A DNA stretch of 64,000 nucleotides, taken from Archegozetes longisetosus. Taxonomy: Eukaryota > Arthropoda > Arachnida > Sarcoptiformes > Trhypochthoniidae. The stretch lies in the NCBI GenBank assembly GCA_018873245.2, contig JAEMBT020000002.1:3342001-3406000 (forward strand), written 5' to 3'. The translations under genes were made by a program, and so were the position numbers. This document shows positions 1-12,245 of the stretch, one piece after another (position 1 is the first letter of the stretch; every line of letters starts with the position of its first letter). The notes below the pieces were generated by a model. The model did not search any database. It was not told where the DNA came from and saw only the letters and a list, made by a program, of their open reading frames with translations.

Positions 1-228
1 CCTGTTGCAAAGGGCTCTAGGAATAATTTTTCAATTATTATATTTCCTTGAATGTAAAACTTGTATAAAGAATTTTTGTACACTAAGTTAAAATTAAATT
101 TTTAAAGAGACTTAAGGATAAAATGCGAAACTTTAGCTATGCATAAATATTTTTAAAAATAAACATATTGCTTAAGTTCAAAAAGCAAAATTTTTTGAAC
201 CTTTCTCCATGCGCTCGAGATTATGATT
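1..228. other. AT-rich stretch, nothing recognised
   Basis: No coding signal or repeat boundary is visible before the hAT element. The last 8 bases (ATTATGAT, 221-228) are the left target-site duplication of that element. Confidence 0.6.
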
Positions 229-344
229 AGGGATGCCAACATCTATCAGCCTAAAGGATGGAGAAAAATATCAAAGGGGCCCTTATATACAGAGTCTTTA
301 TTTGAGTACATAATTATACAATTAACATCATATTTCAATCAAGA

Positions 345-572
345 ATTTTAAAACCATACTTCTTTCCTGATTTAGCTGCTTTTATTAAATCGCGTCCTTT
401 TGATATGTGGTGATAAAACTCTGTACAACTCGTAAAATAATCAAATTTCATGCACAATTAAGCTTTGACTTGAGATACAGTTAGACGATTTCCTTCATCT
501 GTCCATAAATTTTTCATTACGCTAAATATCTGTTCGACAAGATCATTTCCAATTGATTCACAATGAAATAAG
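345..572 (-). pseudogene. hAT transposase C-terminal dimerisation region, remnant
   Basis: Read on the minus strand, about 75 codons resemble the C-terminal dimerisation region of hAT transposases. They include the stretch NDLVEQIFSVMKNLWTDE, then NRLTVSQVKA, and later SCTEFYHHISKGRDLI and AAKSGKKYGFK. The family pattern is 'S-x-M-x-N-L-W-T-D-E-R-N-R-L' followed by 'C-x-E-F-Y'. One in-frame stop follows VSQVKA, and the catalytic part of the enzyme is absent. It lies just inside the left end of the hAT element, as expected for a minus-strand transposase whose N-terminal two thirds were lost or replaced. Confidence 0.82.
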
Positions 573-664
573 ATGTGAACTAAACTAAATGAGCGCGAAT
601 CAATAATAGCTTAATATCTATTAGAACAAGATACCAATCTCAATGAGCTTGTATTGATTTATTG

Positions 665-748
665 TAAACTCGTGGCGGTATTAACTTGCCTATTATGTTA
701 TATAAATGAAGCTTTAATAGACAAATTTATATCGCCACGAGTTTACAG
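665..748. repeat. 14-bp inverted repeat (hairpin) inside the hAT element
   Basis: GTAAACTCGTGGCG at 665-678 is repeated as its reverse complement CGCCACGAGTTTAC at 735-748, with an AT-rich loop between them. It may be the two ends of a tiny insertion or a hAT subterminal structure. Confidence 0.7.
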
Positions 749-814
749 GTGTTAGAGCTAAGTACTTAGAGGATTAAAATAGTATTAAGTACAAGTTTAG
801 TTGGCTCTCTTTGT

Positions 815-1496
815 TTGATCAAAATTCATTTGATCAAAATTCACTTAATCAAAATACATTTGATCAAAAACCCTGTTTAACTACCCCGAGAGTGAATTGA
901 GCCCTGTATTCAATAATGAATTACTCTGATTTGAAATACCCATTTTATGACATTTTCTAGGAGTTACTCAAATAAAATTAGTATGATATACTTGCAATTT
1001 TTATTTTTACATCTGTAATAATCTTTATCTTTATATGAACTATACTTTTGGTAAATATAATTGTCAACAACTGCTGAATCAATTGATTTAGTAGACTTGA
1101 TAAAATAAAGCGAAGCATTCATTATAATTGAGAAAAATCACCAATTTATCAATGAAGTTATTTGACAGAAAATTAATATGAATGAAAGTTATATGAGGTT
1201 TTATTGTTTGAATACTAGTTATTTAAAAAATAATCCGTGAAAGTCACGTAGTCTCTATTCCTTAGGGACAGCTCTGGTATTTAATCTAAGATTTCTTTAA
1301 TCTCTGAAACATAACATGTTATTTCGTGATTATTCATTAATCTCACAAATTTAATCTGAATCCAGTTGAGAGTTTAGTTTATTTTTGAGTTTGAAAACGG
1401 GATAAATTTTTTGAGAATAAACAATTTAGGGGATTGGAAACAGAGTTTAATTTTGATCAAATGAATTTTGATCATATGAATTTTGATCAAACGAAG
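815..1496. mobile_element. Nested inverted-repeat element with TTTGATCAAAATTCA arrays
   Basis: The left end carries tandem copies of TTTGATCAAAATTCA (about 815-870). The right end carries the same array inverted (about 1453-1496). The ends are inverted relative to each other and enclose about 600 bp without coding signal. This looks like a non-autonomous DNA element with repeated subterminal motifs inserted in the older hAT copy. I cannot define a target duplication. The palindromic TGATCA in every repeat means the array can pair in both orientations. Confidence 0.6.
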
Positions 1497-1733
1497 TGCT
1501 CCCGTTTAGTTCACATGTGAAAGTGTCTTGTGTATTAAGTTGAAATTTCGTGAATCAAAATTGGTTTTGCTTTTATTTCCCTAAATCATTCGATATTTGA
1601 AATCTTTTTATAAGTTAAATAAAGGCTAGAGATTACAGCCTCCAGCTTAAGGATCGAGTTGGAGACTGGAGAGTGGGTCTAAAAGCTGAAGACTCCAACG
1701 TCAAGCTGGAGAGTTGGCATCCCTAATTATGAT

Positions 1734-4264
1734 TATTATCATATTGAAGAAATCTTAAACCCTATTGAATTTCCAATATTAGGTAGATATTCTTTCAGAG
1801 AGTCCCCCTAAGAAATTGAACTTTGACCTTATAGATTATAATGTTATGGTTTATGTTCGTCTATAGGAAATTGCGTAAAAATTTCTATTTAAATAATCGA
1901 AACTCTCACAACTGAATTGATTGATAGTTAAATTCTAACTACTTTGAAGCTTTACAAATAAATCAATATTATATTCTATAAAGTATAAAATAACAGCTTA
2001 CAGATATATCTTTAAATGAAAGTTAGCAATATTCTCTAAATCTAAAATGCTATGCTTGAAACAATTGTCTGTACAAAATCGATAGATATATATGCTTATG
2101 TGTAAAGCATTAATAACAAGTAATCGACTGCAACGTAAGATTTCTATAGTATTGACTCATTCAAAATTAATCTTGAAAAGCTTTAACTACCAATGAGTTG
2201 AACCAACAGATAAGCTTTCATAGAATACAAGCTAATTTGAACTTAAGCAGAAATATTGTCTCTTCATTTCAACTGGTGTGTAATGATTTATTTTTGAGTT
2301 GCTGATCATGATGATAAATTATCATTGATAATCATTATCACTGTCAGTATTTTAAAAGATACAGTGCAGTAATTTTATGTTATTTTTAAATATTATGCAC
2401 GAAAATGTATATTTTATTTGTTCAGACAATTGCTTAAGGCATAGTACTTAAGCTATGGAAGATACTATTATTCGAGAATCAGACTTTTTAGAGAAATTCA
2501 AAACTTTACACTAGTAAGATTTTGAGTAGATGAAATTCAATATTTTGATATTTTGAGTCAACTAAGTTTAAACTTCCACGAAATCAACAAAAAGTTTACA
2601 GAAACTAGAAGTTCGTTTTCAACAGCAGATTAAAATAGATTTTTCTAAGCTCATATTTTTGATGGCGATATTTTTACTGCGAAAGAATATCTTACTTGAG
2701 AAAAATTCTTGCTATCAATTATAGGATTTGATGCCAGGAGTATTTCTATACATAAGTAACATCAGTTTAAATTAGTTTTTAGAATATCAGAAAATTTTGA
2801 GTATATGAGTGGGATCGCTAACTCCTGACCTTTGTAATTTTGGGCAACTAAAGTTTTGTCTGCAGGGTTTAAGAGAAAAGGTTCATATGTTTAATTAATG
2901 AGTGGTGCTGAATGGTAGCGACATATCAAGCGTAAGATCGAAAGCCATCTATCAAACTAAAAATCAGAGAATAAGCAACATCTACTTTTTTGCTTAGTTT
3001 ACCAAAAGCGTGGATTCATGCGTATCGGGTAAAATAATGGTTCAAATTATTTTTGAGAACATGAAAACTTTTATTGGGGTTAGCATAGCAATGATATTTG
3101 ATAAGTTTAATTAGACAACTTTTATTCAATGCTACAGTATTAGAGCGTTCAAAAACATTATTACTGTTACCTTATTTGATCTAATGATAGAATATTCGTT
3201 TTTAAACCCTTTTTGATAAGATAGAGAATAAAGTGCTTGAAATAAGTTCTTTAGGAGAGAAAATATCTGTCTAGACTCAAAGAATTGAATTCTTTCAAAT
3301 AAGGAATGATTCACACTTTCGGCTCTTATTCTTTATTCTGATAAAGGATGTTCTGAAGGCTAAATTCAACATAAAGTCAAAATGACTTAATAAAAAATAT
3401 TTCACGTAACGAATTGAAAATAACTTTTCTGAATGCATCTTAGTTTTCTTGAATTGAGACATTGTATGAACGCTAATGTTGTATTACGAAAGGCTTTTAA
3501 CAATGCTATGAATATTGAATAGAATTTATTGAGAATTTGCCCAGTAATTCGTTTGAAGTGAACTATTTTATTATAAAACAGTTGCTTGATAATTCATGGA
3601 TTGCTTTTATCCTCACTAGCGCCTAATACAATTTTTGAAAAAACTTTAAGTTGAAAATGGCTTATAGCTAGAAAATTGTATTCTTTATAGTTTTATGGGC
3701 TCAATTGAATTTTCATGAATTATACAGACGTCATAATTACCACTAGATTCCGTATCTTTTGGTATGAAAAATATTGTGGAGAGTGTATGCACTGATTTTT
3801 TAAACTAAAAGCACTCAATCATGAAACTTACAATTGGAGCTATGACTTTTTCAGAATGAAAGCACTGAAAATTCGACCGTAAAACAGAAGCCAAAATAGC
3901 TAAACCTCGGAATAAATTTTAAAGCTTATTTAATCCTTTTAATGATTTCATTTTTCGTTTTTTTTGATGATTTAACTGTTTAGAGTTTGCTTTTACACTC
4001 GTTTACTACACTATTTTTTAAGAAATTCGATAAAACGAGAATGATACGTTGAAATTTTTAAGGTTAAATTTAAAGTCAGAGAAATTTTTTAGAAATGAAC
4101 TTTCTGGAAAAAATGTTGAAGTCGCAAATTATCGGCAGATAATGCTTGATGATCGATAATGATTATATTTAACAGGAAAATCATAGAAATTATAATTTAA
4201 TGAACTGCAAAATCAATGCTACCATGAGATAGCATGAAAGCTTAGCAATAGATGTATCTTTGAC
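1734..4264. other. AT-rich intergenic DNA
   Basis: Both strands are dense with stops. I see no protein similarity, RNA gene, tandem repeat or matching inverted ends. Confidence 0.55.
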
Positions 4265-5565
4265 GTGAAACCCGAAAATAAAAACAAAGAGGTTGTCTGG
4301 AGATCCTATGAGGAGTTGGCACCCTATGAAATATTGTAATAACGTCTTAGTTTCTTAATTAGACCTATATCAAAGTACTTTTGTAATAACCTATATTGCT
4401 AAATTAATTTTCATAACTCACCGTATATGTCAACATTTATTACCGATATAAAGATTACTTTTTGTTTGTACAATAGAAATCTTCACATGCTTGTCTCAAC
4501 TGTACAAGTTATGAAGACAGCTGAGAGTAAGCATATTTCAACTCTTAAAACCTACCTAAGTATGTCCTAGTTATACAATCTCCCAATCCTAGCTAAATGT
4601 GCTATTGACCTTAAAAGGTTTAGCCTATCATTGTAAAACATTTTCTAATTTAACCCGCCTATTGTTCCTATAAAATGTCGTGTTTTTCTTAAATTTTTCG
4701 CTCTTTCTTCCAGTGTTAAAATCCTGTGAAATCTTATGTAATTTGTGGTTATGTTTAAATAAAGTGCTTATATTTTAAAATTTGATTTCATACACGCTCC
4801 TATCAAAGATCCAGACTTTACAATATATCATGTTATATATCGATCGAAAGCTCTCATAAAGCTGAGCAATAGTCTTGCTGGTCACATTAAAATCGGCCCA
4901 TAGGTTTAAAAGTTATAGGCGAAAAACCGTTAACATTGCCGTATAAGGGAAAGTGTGTTACAACTTTGTAAACCCTCATGAGTTATATATCATTAGAAAG
5001 CTCTCATCAAACTAAGCAAAAGTCTTGTAGGTACCATTGAAATCAGATGATTAGTTTAAAACTTATAGCCTCAAAACGGTTTAGATTACATATGAAAAAA
5101 GTTTTTGGCTTTTTTCAACCCTTAATATAAAGTGTTCGGACTAGAACTTTTTAGATTTTCATACAAGGTTATATGCTACTGCAAAAGTAATAATGGACTA
5201 CTCCGAGCACTATATATTAAGCATTGAGATAAGGAATTGGAGATTTTCAATTTTTAGAAAACTTATTGAAAAATAACAAAAAAATCAATTTGAACCTATT
5301 GTTAAATACGCTTGATTGCTTTGACTCAACATACCAAATATCATAATTCTATCTTTAAGTTTCGGAGTTATAAGCTTCCAAAGTTTTAAGGTTAGTTTTA
5401 GCTTTTAGACCGTTTGCGATGAGATATGAAAAAATATTTAGGTGCTATTATACTTCATTCACCCACTTTTATGTGATGGTAGTCACCATGTCTGAACTCA
5501 ACCGGGTGCCAACTCATTATGGATCTCCGGACAACCTCTTTGCTTTATCTATTATGGTTTTACTA
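4265..5565. mobile_element. Long terminal-inverted-repeat DNA element, non-autonomous
   Basis: CAAAGAGGTTGTCTGGAGAT at 4285 onward, continuing to GGAGTTGGCACCC, matches the reverse complement of 5505-5542. The inverted identity runs for about 40 bp, and weaker pairing extends some 20 bp further out on both sides. The 1.2-kb interior has no transposase similarity that I can see but does contain a diverged tandem duplication. No clean target duplication can be read, so the superfamily is not assigned. Confidence 0.72.
4821..5090. repeat. Two diverged tandem copies of a ~150-bp unit
   Basis: The two halves share a series of landmarks in order: GTTATATATC, GAAAGCTCTCAT, AGTCTTG, CATT-AAATC and TTTAAAA-TTATAG. 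They read CGATCGAAAGCTCTCATAAA in the first copy and CATTAGAAAGCTCTCATC in the second. Divergence is high, so this is an old duplication internal to the inverted-repeat element. Confidence 0.7.
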
Positions 5566-5899
5566 AAGAATGGTGACAATCGTTTGTTGGCACCCACTAC
5601 ATTCAGTTATTTAATAAAGCATTAGATAATCAGTTACATTTATTTATCCAATTTTTTTCTAATATAATATTGACTAATGATTAACCAAACTATTGATTGG
5701 ATAAAATTTAGTAGGTTTTGTTGACTTTTGTTATTAAATCGATGCAAAGTTAGAAGAATTTTCGCCTAAACTTAATACAGGGAAAACTTGTAAAGATTCT
5801 GTTTGCATAAGGGTTTACATAATTAACATTGAATAAATCTCTCGATAGCAAATGCAATCTGACAACGAAGAGTAGGGAACTGTAGAGATCTCGATTTTA
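5566..5899. other. Short spacer between two repeat elements
   Basis: AT-rich. No gene or repeat is recognised. Confidence 0.5.
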
Positions 5900-6121
5900 A
5901 TGAAATGCGTTTTACCAAATAAAGACTATATGTTTAAAGATTGTAAAGTGTTCATTTCTACTTAAAGTGGTTTTTATAACGACGAGGATCCGAAAAGTGT
6001 TAGAAGTCACACATAAACAAATGCGTTCCGTCACTACAATTGAGATTTATTTTGAGAAAAGTTTGCGAATAACTAGATTTTGTACATCTTTTAGATCGCA
6101 TAGCGTTCATAAGCTCATGTA

Positions 6122-7748
6122 CACTTACTCACAGAATTTTTTGCACAAACTTTATATAAAGTTAAAAATGATATATCTCGTAAAGTATTTGATATTATCT
6201 GAAAAGGTTTATAGAGATTTAAACCGTATTTATTCTAATTTTATTGATTAATAGCTTTATATTATATATACAGCTATTAAATGTTTTAATAATTAATAAT
6301 CAAATTTTAGTAATGTTTTGTCTTCACAAAATTATTTGCACAAAATTTAGGTCTTAAATTTCTAAATATATTTTTGCATAAGTTAATAAGATGTTGGACC
6401 TCCTTTGTTCTTGATGACTTCCTCTAATCTTTTAGGCATCGATTCAACCAACTTTCTAGTTATTTCAGGTTCAATATTTGACCAGATGTCTGTGATAGCT
6501 TTTTTTGAGATCTCTGTTTTTAATATAGTAAGTCCTAATTTTTCTATCAATTTCTGACCAAAGATGTTCAATTGGGTTTAGATCTGGCGAATTGGGAGGC
6601 CAACCTAATTTAGTAATCCGCTTTTTGGCGAAAAATTGGTTAATAAGACCGGCGGTGTGCTTTGGATCATTATCTTGCTGAAATTTAAATTTTCGTTTTG
6701 CAACACTAAAACCTAATTTTGCTGCAGAAGACAATAGATTGCGGTCCAAAATGCCTTCATAGGTTTCTTTGATAATAATATCATCAATAAATTCGATATT
6801 TCCGACCCCGTTTGCGGCCATACACCCCCAAACCAGTACCGACCCACCACCATGTTTTATAGTTGCCCGTAAACATTCTGTATTAAACGCTTCTCCACGT
6901 CTTCACCATACTAAAATACGTCCATCAGAACCAAAAGTGTTGAATTTTGATTCGTCAGACCATAAAATTTGATTACAGTACTCGATAGACTTACCTACAT
7001 GTTCGCGCGCGAAAGCCAATCTCCTTTTCTTGTTTTTATCGCTAATGAACGGCTTCTTTCTCGCCACTCGACCGTTCAAACCTTTTTTTCTAATAACCCG
7101 ACGGATAGTTTCTGGACTTACGGACTTTCCCGTGTCCACGAGAACTTGTGCGGCCACCTTTGCGGCGCTTATTCGCCGGTCGTTTAAAACAGTCCTCAAA
7201 ACTTTGCGCTCCTCTCTATTATTAAGTATCTTTTTTCGGCCTCTTCCCTGAACATTGGCCACTCCCAAACCTTTGCGATACTTTGTCCATATGTATTGGA
7301 CTATTGAAAAGGGTATATTTAAGATTGCAGCCACTTCACGAACTTTTTTGCCATCCGACATATGTCGGATGACAAGATCTCGTTCGGAGATCGACCGCTC
7401 TTTTCTTTTAGCTACCATAGAACTAAATTAGGTGTCAAAATTTAGGTATATAGTATGAGAATTAATACATGCACTAGACGATTAAAATACACTTTTCAAT
7501 TAAGCACAAATAATAAATTAAAATTTTATGCAATTAATTTTGTGATGCGAAAAATGTATGACTTGTAAACAAATGTGACTAACATGACGATAAGTTTATC
7601 TGTTTTAAATGACCGATATATCGTTTTAAAGTTTAAAAGATAAGGTTTAAAATAATATCAAATACTAATATGTTAATACTTAATCTTCAGATATAATTGA
7701 TTATTAAAAAGTTTTAGCGCGCTGTGCAAACATTTTTGTGAGTAAGTG
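6122..7748 (-). mobile_element. Tc1-family DNA transposon, nearly whole
   Basis: The 1.63-kb element begins CACTTACTCAC and ends GTGAGTAAGTG, each bounded by TA (6120-6121 and 7749-7750), the Tc1/mariner target. The inverted termini share CACTTACTCACA and TTTGCACA. Farther in, a second shared motif GTATTTGATATTAT appears in both inverted ends, as in elements with long composite termini. One transposase gene on the minus strand fills the centre (7418 down to 6383). With only about two lesions in the gene and readable termini, it appears young. Confidence 0.95.
6383..7418 (-). pseudogene. Tc1 transposase (DD34E), lightly damaged
   Basis: The start is ATG at 7418. The N-terminal half has two helix-turn-helix segments (about residues 1-110), including MSDGKKVREVAAILNIP and the linker motif GRGRKKIL. 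The catalytic triad is readable: first Asp in ILWSDESKF, second in QQDNDPKHTA, and Glu in SPDLNPIEHLW with 34 residues between the second Asp and the Glu. An in-frame TGA follows ILVW where an Arg codon (CGA) is expected. A reading-frame change near the end separates the last ~60 codons, which finish KNKGGPTSY. The usual length is about 340 residues, and this copy spans about 345 codons. It is probably inactive as it stands. Confidence 0.92.
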
Positions 7749-8195
7749 TATATAGTGTCTATCATCTAAGAACCGTGTGACCCTAAATTTTTCCTCGATT
7801 AAAGGGCCAAATAATGAAAATGATGAATCTCATAGCTTGAGTGATTGGCTCTGTATATTAATAAATAGTACCTCTTTATGGGGAAAGAATTGGAACTCAC
7901 GCAGTCCTTAGATGGTTGACACTAATATATTATTTTGCAAGTAACGCATGAATACTATGCGATCTAAAAGGTGTGTAGAAGCTGTCATCAACAAACTTTT
8001 CTTACAATAATTTTATGTTTTTATAATTTACTCAATTTGCAATTCAATTGTAGTGATGGAAAACATTTGTTTATGTATGATCACTAACATTTTGAAGACC
8101 TCTTCGTTATAAAACCACTTTAAGCAGAAATGAATACCTCATAATTTTTAATCATATAATACTTATTTCATAAAAAAATTTCGGTAAGATTTCGG

Positions 8196-10716
8196 AACAG
8201 GAGGCAGTCAGAGAAAATTCGTTGTTTGCTACTTTACCCTGAAACCGGTTTCACAATCTGAATAAACTTAAAACTTAAGCATCGTAATTTTCTTTTGACA
8301 CTTTTACTATTATTTCTCAATTATCTCTCAATTACATACAGTTAAGTCAAAATATACAGATAAAAATTTTGATTTTCAAATAAAAAAATTGATTTTAATG
8401 TTAGAAATTAGACTATAAATTTGCTTTATTACTCGTTAACATTTGTCTCATAAAGTGTGTTAAAACTTTGAATACTTTTTATCTGTCTCTATAAAACTCT
8501 GTTCAAATTTATTCTGACTTAATAACTGCACTTTATAAAATTCACTTATATTTCTTTAATTATTTGCATAAGTTTTCAAACTTATTTGTAACAAAGATCC
8601 TGCAGCAGGCTTGGAAAAATCTTCTTTATGAGATTTTTCAGTTACTACTGCTTCCTATTCCGAAAGCCTACCAAAATTATATTAAAATCTCGACTTCTAC
8701 GGTTCTCTACTCTTGCTTATGAGTGTTTATATTTGCAACATAAATACAGATTAAAGTGTAACTGGACTCTACGTGAAGAAATTGAAGCATTTTTATTTTT
8801 AATTATTTAGCAGCTGGATTTCAATTGGAAATTTCTAACTCAGCGGTTAAAATCGGAGAAATTATTTTAACCTAAATTCAGCTTTAAATTTCGGAAAATT
8901 AAAAGCAGCAATATTATTAAGATTTAGTAAGTCTATGTTGTAATCTATTCTACTTAGTGCTGAACTACTTCGGTAAAAAATCGAATTTAATTGTTAATAA
9001 AATTCTCTTATTTTGTATATTTTTATAAAAGATCTTTTGTAACTGAATTTGACCACTAAAATTTGTAATTTCAATAAAATTTTTCAGTCAAACCGAATAC
9101 ACTGAATGTGACCGCGGAATTTTTTAATTAATCGAAATAATTCAGCACTATCTATATTCAGTGTTTCATTGAATTATTTAATTATACTTTAATTTATCAA
9201 AATGTAAAATGATTTATGAAGCAAAATTGCTTTAAAAACATAATTCAATATTGACTTAAACTAAAGTTAATATGAAGACTAAATATTGTTCGAAAAATTA
9301 CTCATCAGATAATTTTAATATTACGGTTTCGTGCAATTTAGTACTAACTTCAAATTTAAATAAAATCAACTTATCAAATTTAATTCGATGTTCATTAAGC
9401 CATTTCAAATCTCTATATTAACCCTTTGACTGAATCTGAACTCGACGCATTTAATCGGTTGAAATCTGTTAAACCAATAAGCAGTGGCCCGATTACTAAT
9501 GTATCAATGGTTCAAAAATTTTGGAATTTCCTCCCCGTTTTTCTTACTTTTTTAGAAATAATAAGCCTGTATGCTTCACACGATTGCTTAAGTTTCCTAT
9601 TTCTTAATAAGATTAGTCCTCTATTTTACTATTCTATAAGTACCGAAATGTATAAAAAATGATTAAAAGCACGGAAAACTACCTTTAATTTAGCTCTAAT
9701 GCACTAACTCAAAAATTTTTCAGAAGAGTGATATATCCAAGGTTTTGTGTGACTATCAAGCTTCAGGATACTTATGATTGCTCTCAGGTTTATAAAATTT
9801 TGCAAATTATTAGATTACGTTTTGAAACTTGTATTTCGAGTTTATATTTTCATTTTTCATTTCGAAGTAATTCTTAAGATAGTCGAAAATATGAATAAAA
9901 TTAGGAACAAGATTCAAATGCACATAAGATTCATTGAAAAGAGTTTTGTTTGAGTTCATACTTTAAAATTTTGACAGAAGAATGATTACCTTTCGATAAA
10001 TTTCAATTATTCTAATAATTTTGAAGTAAAAGTTTTATTCTTTTTTATAATAAAAATAATTCATTTCACTAATGCAGCATATTTTTGAACCTGATTCAAC
10101 TTCATTGATACTTATATTGTCATTTCAATAGATTTATAAAATAACATTTATTTTTATGCTACTATTAGTAGGGACACCATTCAAGGAATTAAACAGCCAT
10201 TTTGGAAGAGACATTGTTACACATCAAATCAAAAATATAATCACTTATTTATTATCCAGGAGTTCGGTTTGCTACTAATCTTTAAATGGTTGATGAAAGA
10301 GGACATTGTACACTAGAAAACTTAATAATCTTCAATAGCAAAGATGAAAAGGCCGTTGCTATATCAACCTCTATGTAATGTGTATCAATTTCTACTTTCT
10401 CTTCATGCTAACTTCTATAGGTTTCCATAATAACGCATTGTTTCTTATTTCTATTAAAGGTTATAAAGATTTTCAGTAAAAGTATAAAAGTGAATATTTC
10501 ACTAATTGTACGTTTAGTTAATGAATTTTCTCTTTCTTCATTCAGTGAAATTTCATTGTAAACTTCAAACTAGTCATTTTTAAGTAAATTAGTTTAAGTT
10601 TTGTGGAATAATGCACTATAATATAGTGTATTATCAAAGGTTCTAACATTTAAATCAATGTTTATGAGTAAAGTCATTACTAGACTTTTTGGTGCTCTTA
10701 AATATGAGCTTTAGTG

Positions 10717-10719
<3 letters not shown>
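8196..10719. other. AT-rich intergenic DNA
   Basis: Only short open frames without recognisable domains occur (for example 9426-9662, 78 codons, which I do not credit). No repeat boundaries were found. Confidence 0.5.
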
Positions 10720-10764
<45 letters not shown>

Positions 10765-10768
10765 TAAA
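10720..10768. repeat. (CT)n microsatellite followed by (CA)n
   Basis: An uninterrupted CT run of about 15 units is followed by CCCTCACACACACA. Confidence 0.95.
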
Positions 10769-11830
10769 CGGTATCATATGTAACCTTATGATTAAATAAG
10801 GTGTTTATTTAACGTTGAAAGAGAACTTATCTTTAACATTAAATGTCCTTATTTATGTAATCTTGAAATTATATAATGATTCACATTTAAAGCTGATTTT
10901 TATGCATTTTGAAATTCAAATAAATAACTTTTTACCAGAAACTGACAAAATACTATACTCATAACTATTCTGATCTTAAATTATTGACGAATAGAATAAT
11001 TTTGAATTATTTATTGAAGCAGGAATGGTTTTGTGACAACGAGAGTTGCAAACGATTTCATTTGATTTACAAACACATCTTTTTGATTTAAAATTCTTCT
11101 TACAACTGCACTTTATAACTCCCTGGCCGTGTCCTAATAATAAAAATGTATATTCTTGTCTAAGAGATATCTCTCTATCGATTGAAACATCTTCGGGACC
11201 GAAGAATAATTCTCCACAACTGTTAGTTCACTTCTCGGGAATAATCTTTTTATTAATATATTACTATTCTTTGTGCCTAATTTATAGTTACTATCATTAT
11301 TTTCCAAAACCACAGCCATTATGTTCCTGAAATTTATTCCCCACTTATCGAATTGTGGTATGGAAACAGTTACGTTCCTGCTGACCTCAATCATTTCTCA
11401 ATTTTTCTCTTGTATTTAATATTTTATTAGCTTGAATTTTAAGAAATTTTAATGAAGATATGCGACTACTGGTAGCTGTTTGGGATTTAGAGTACAGGAA
11501 ACATTACTTAAGTTCTGTGAATTTTTTCACCAGTAGGTGTACTACATATAAAATGAACGCTTTGTCTACAGACACTACTTAAATGCTCACCAATGGTTTC
11601 TCTTTGACAGACAACGCAAAATAATTCAGAAGTGGAGCTATTTTTCGTCGCTCTTCAAATCTCAATATTTTAGGTTCTGGCAGTTCTGTTTCAGTAAATC
11701 TTCATTATCGATAGTTGGAGAAGTAATTTAAGTTTGTCAATATTGTCGTCAAATTTTGCCAATTCATTCATTTTTTACTGATTTGGTGGCTTCAGTTAAA
11801 TCTTCTTCAGTATTAATGGCATTGATTATA

Positions 11831-12245
11831 TTAGGGTTTTGCTTATGTAATGCGGTTTTTTTAACGTTATGTTTGAGGTCAATTTTGAATCAATAATCGA
11901 TTGTTTACAAATTTTTTTTGGAAAGTCACCCAAAAGAGTGATATCTAAACTTAAATTATTGACATATAATCTTTAAATAAATTGTGTCCAAAATGGCTGA
12001 AGAGTTTCCGACTAAGACTCACATAAGACATTATTTGTTGTATGAATTTGATCGGGGATCAAATGCTACCGAAGCCGCACAACACATTCGGGACACATAT
12101 GGTCGCAAAGCTCTGAGTGTGAGTCAGTGTCAGCGATGGTTTTCGCGCTTCTGAAACAACGACTTCTGTGTCAAAGACAACCCTGAATCTGGGCGACGAG
12201 TGCAATTTTACTAACAAAAACCGCATTACATAAGCAAAACCCTAA
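11831..12245 (+). mobile_element. Internally deleted mariner element with intact inverted ends
   Basis: TTAGGGTTTTGCTTATGTAATGC... at the left end and its reverse complement at the right end (about 30 bp nearly perfect) are bounded by TA on both sides (11829-11830 and 12246-12247). Only 415 bp remain of an element normally near 1.3 kb. It sits inside the older integrase fossil, which continues on either side. Confidence 0.93.
11993..12207 (+). pseudogene. Mariner transposase N-terminal fragment
   Basis: From ATG at 11993 the frame gives the N-terminal helix-turn-helix (HTH_48) of mariner transposases: the opening MAEEFPTKTHIRHYLLYEFD, then NATEAAQHI, YGRKALSVSQCQRWFSRF, NDFCVKDNPESGRR. A TGA replaces an expected Arg codon after WFSRF (12152-12154). 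The whole catalytic domain has been deleted, so the fragment cannot be functional. The remaining ~72 codons are well conserved. Confidence 0.9.

Larger units (their letters stand above)
229..1725. mobile_element. hAT DNA transposon, defective, with 8-bp target duplication
   Basis: The element opens with TAGGGATGCCAAC and closes with the exact reverse complement GTTGGCATCCCTA. Both ends are flanked by ATTATGAT (221-228 and 1726-1733), a perfect 8-bp target duplication, which is the hAT signature. Just inside the right end are short subterminal repeats of the GGAGACTGGAGAG / CAAGCTGGAGAG kind, typical of hAT termini. At about 1.5 kb it is too short to be autonomous and keeps only a C-terminal transposase remnant on the minus strand. 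A second repeat element has inserted at about 815-1496. The intact target duplication suggests a fairly recent insertion. Confidence 0.93.
5900..8195. mobile_element. Foldback (long inverted repeat) element split by a Tc1 insertion
   Basis: The left arm (about 5900-6110) and right arm (about 7940-8195) are inverted copies. Landmarks in both, outside to inside, are TTCATTTCT-CTTAAAGTGG, TTATAACGA-GAGG, CATAAACAAATG, CACTACAATTGA and CTTTTAGATCGCATAG. Without the Tc1 copy the element would be roughly 650 bp, nearly all arm, so it belongs to the foldback/MITE kind. The Tc1 inserted at the inner edge of the left arm (TA at 6120-6121). No target duplication is evident, and the outermost 40 bp of each arm are more diverged. 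Confidence 0.8.

Noticed and set aside
5967-6251. 94-codon open frame
   Set aside because: Spans the boundary between the foldback arm and the Tc1 terminus, so it is created by the insertion.
9426-9662. 78-codon open frame beginning TESELDAFNRLKS
   Set aside because: Its first third looks plausible but the rest is Phe/Leu/Tyr-rich. No motif or splice context was found.
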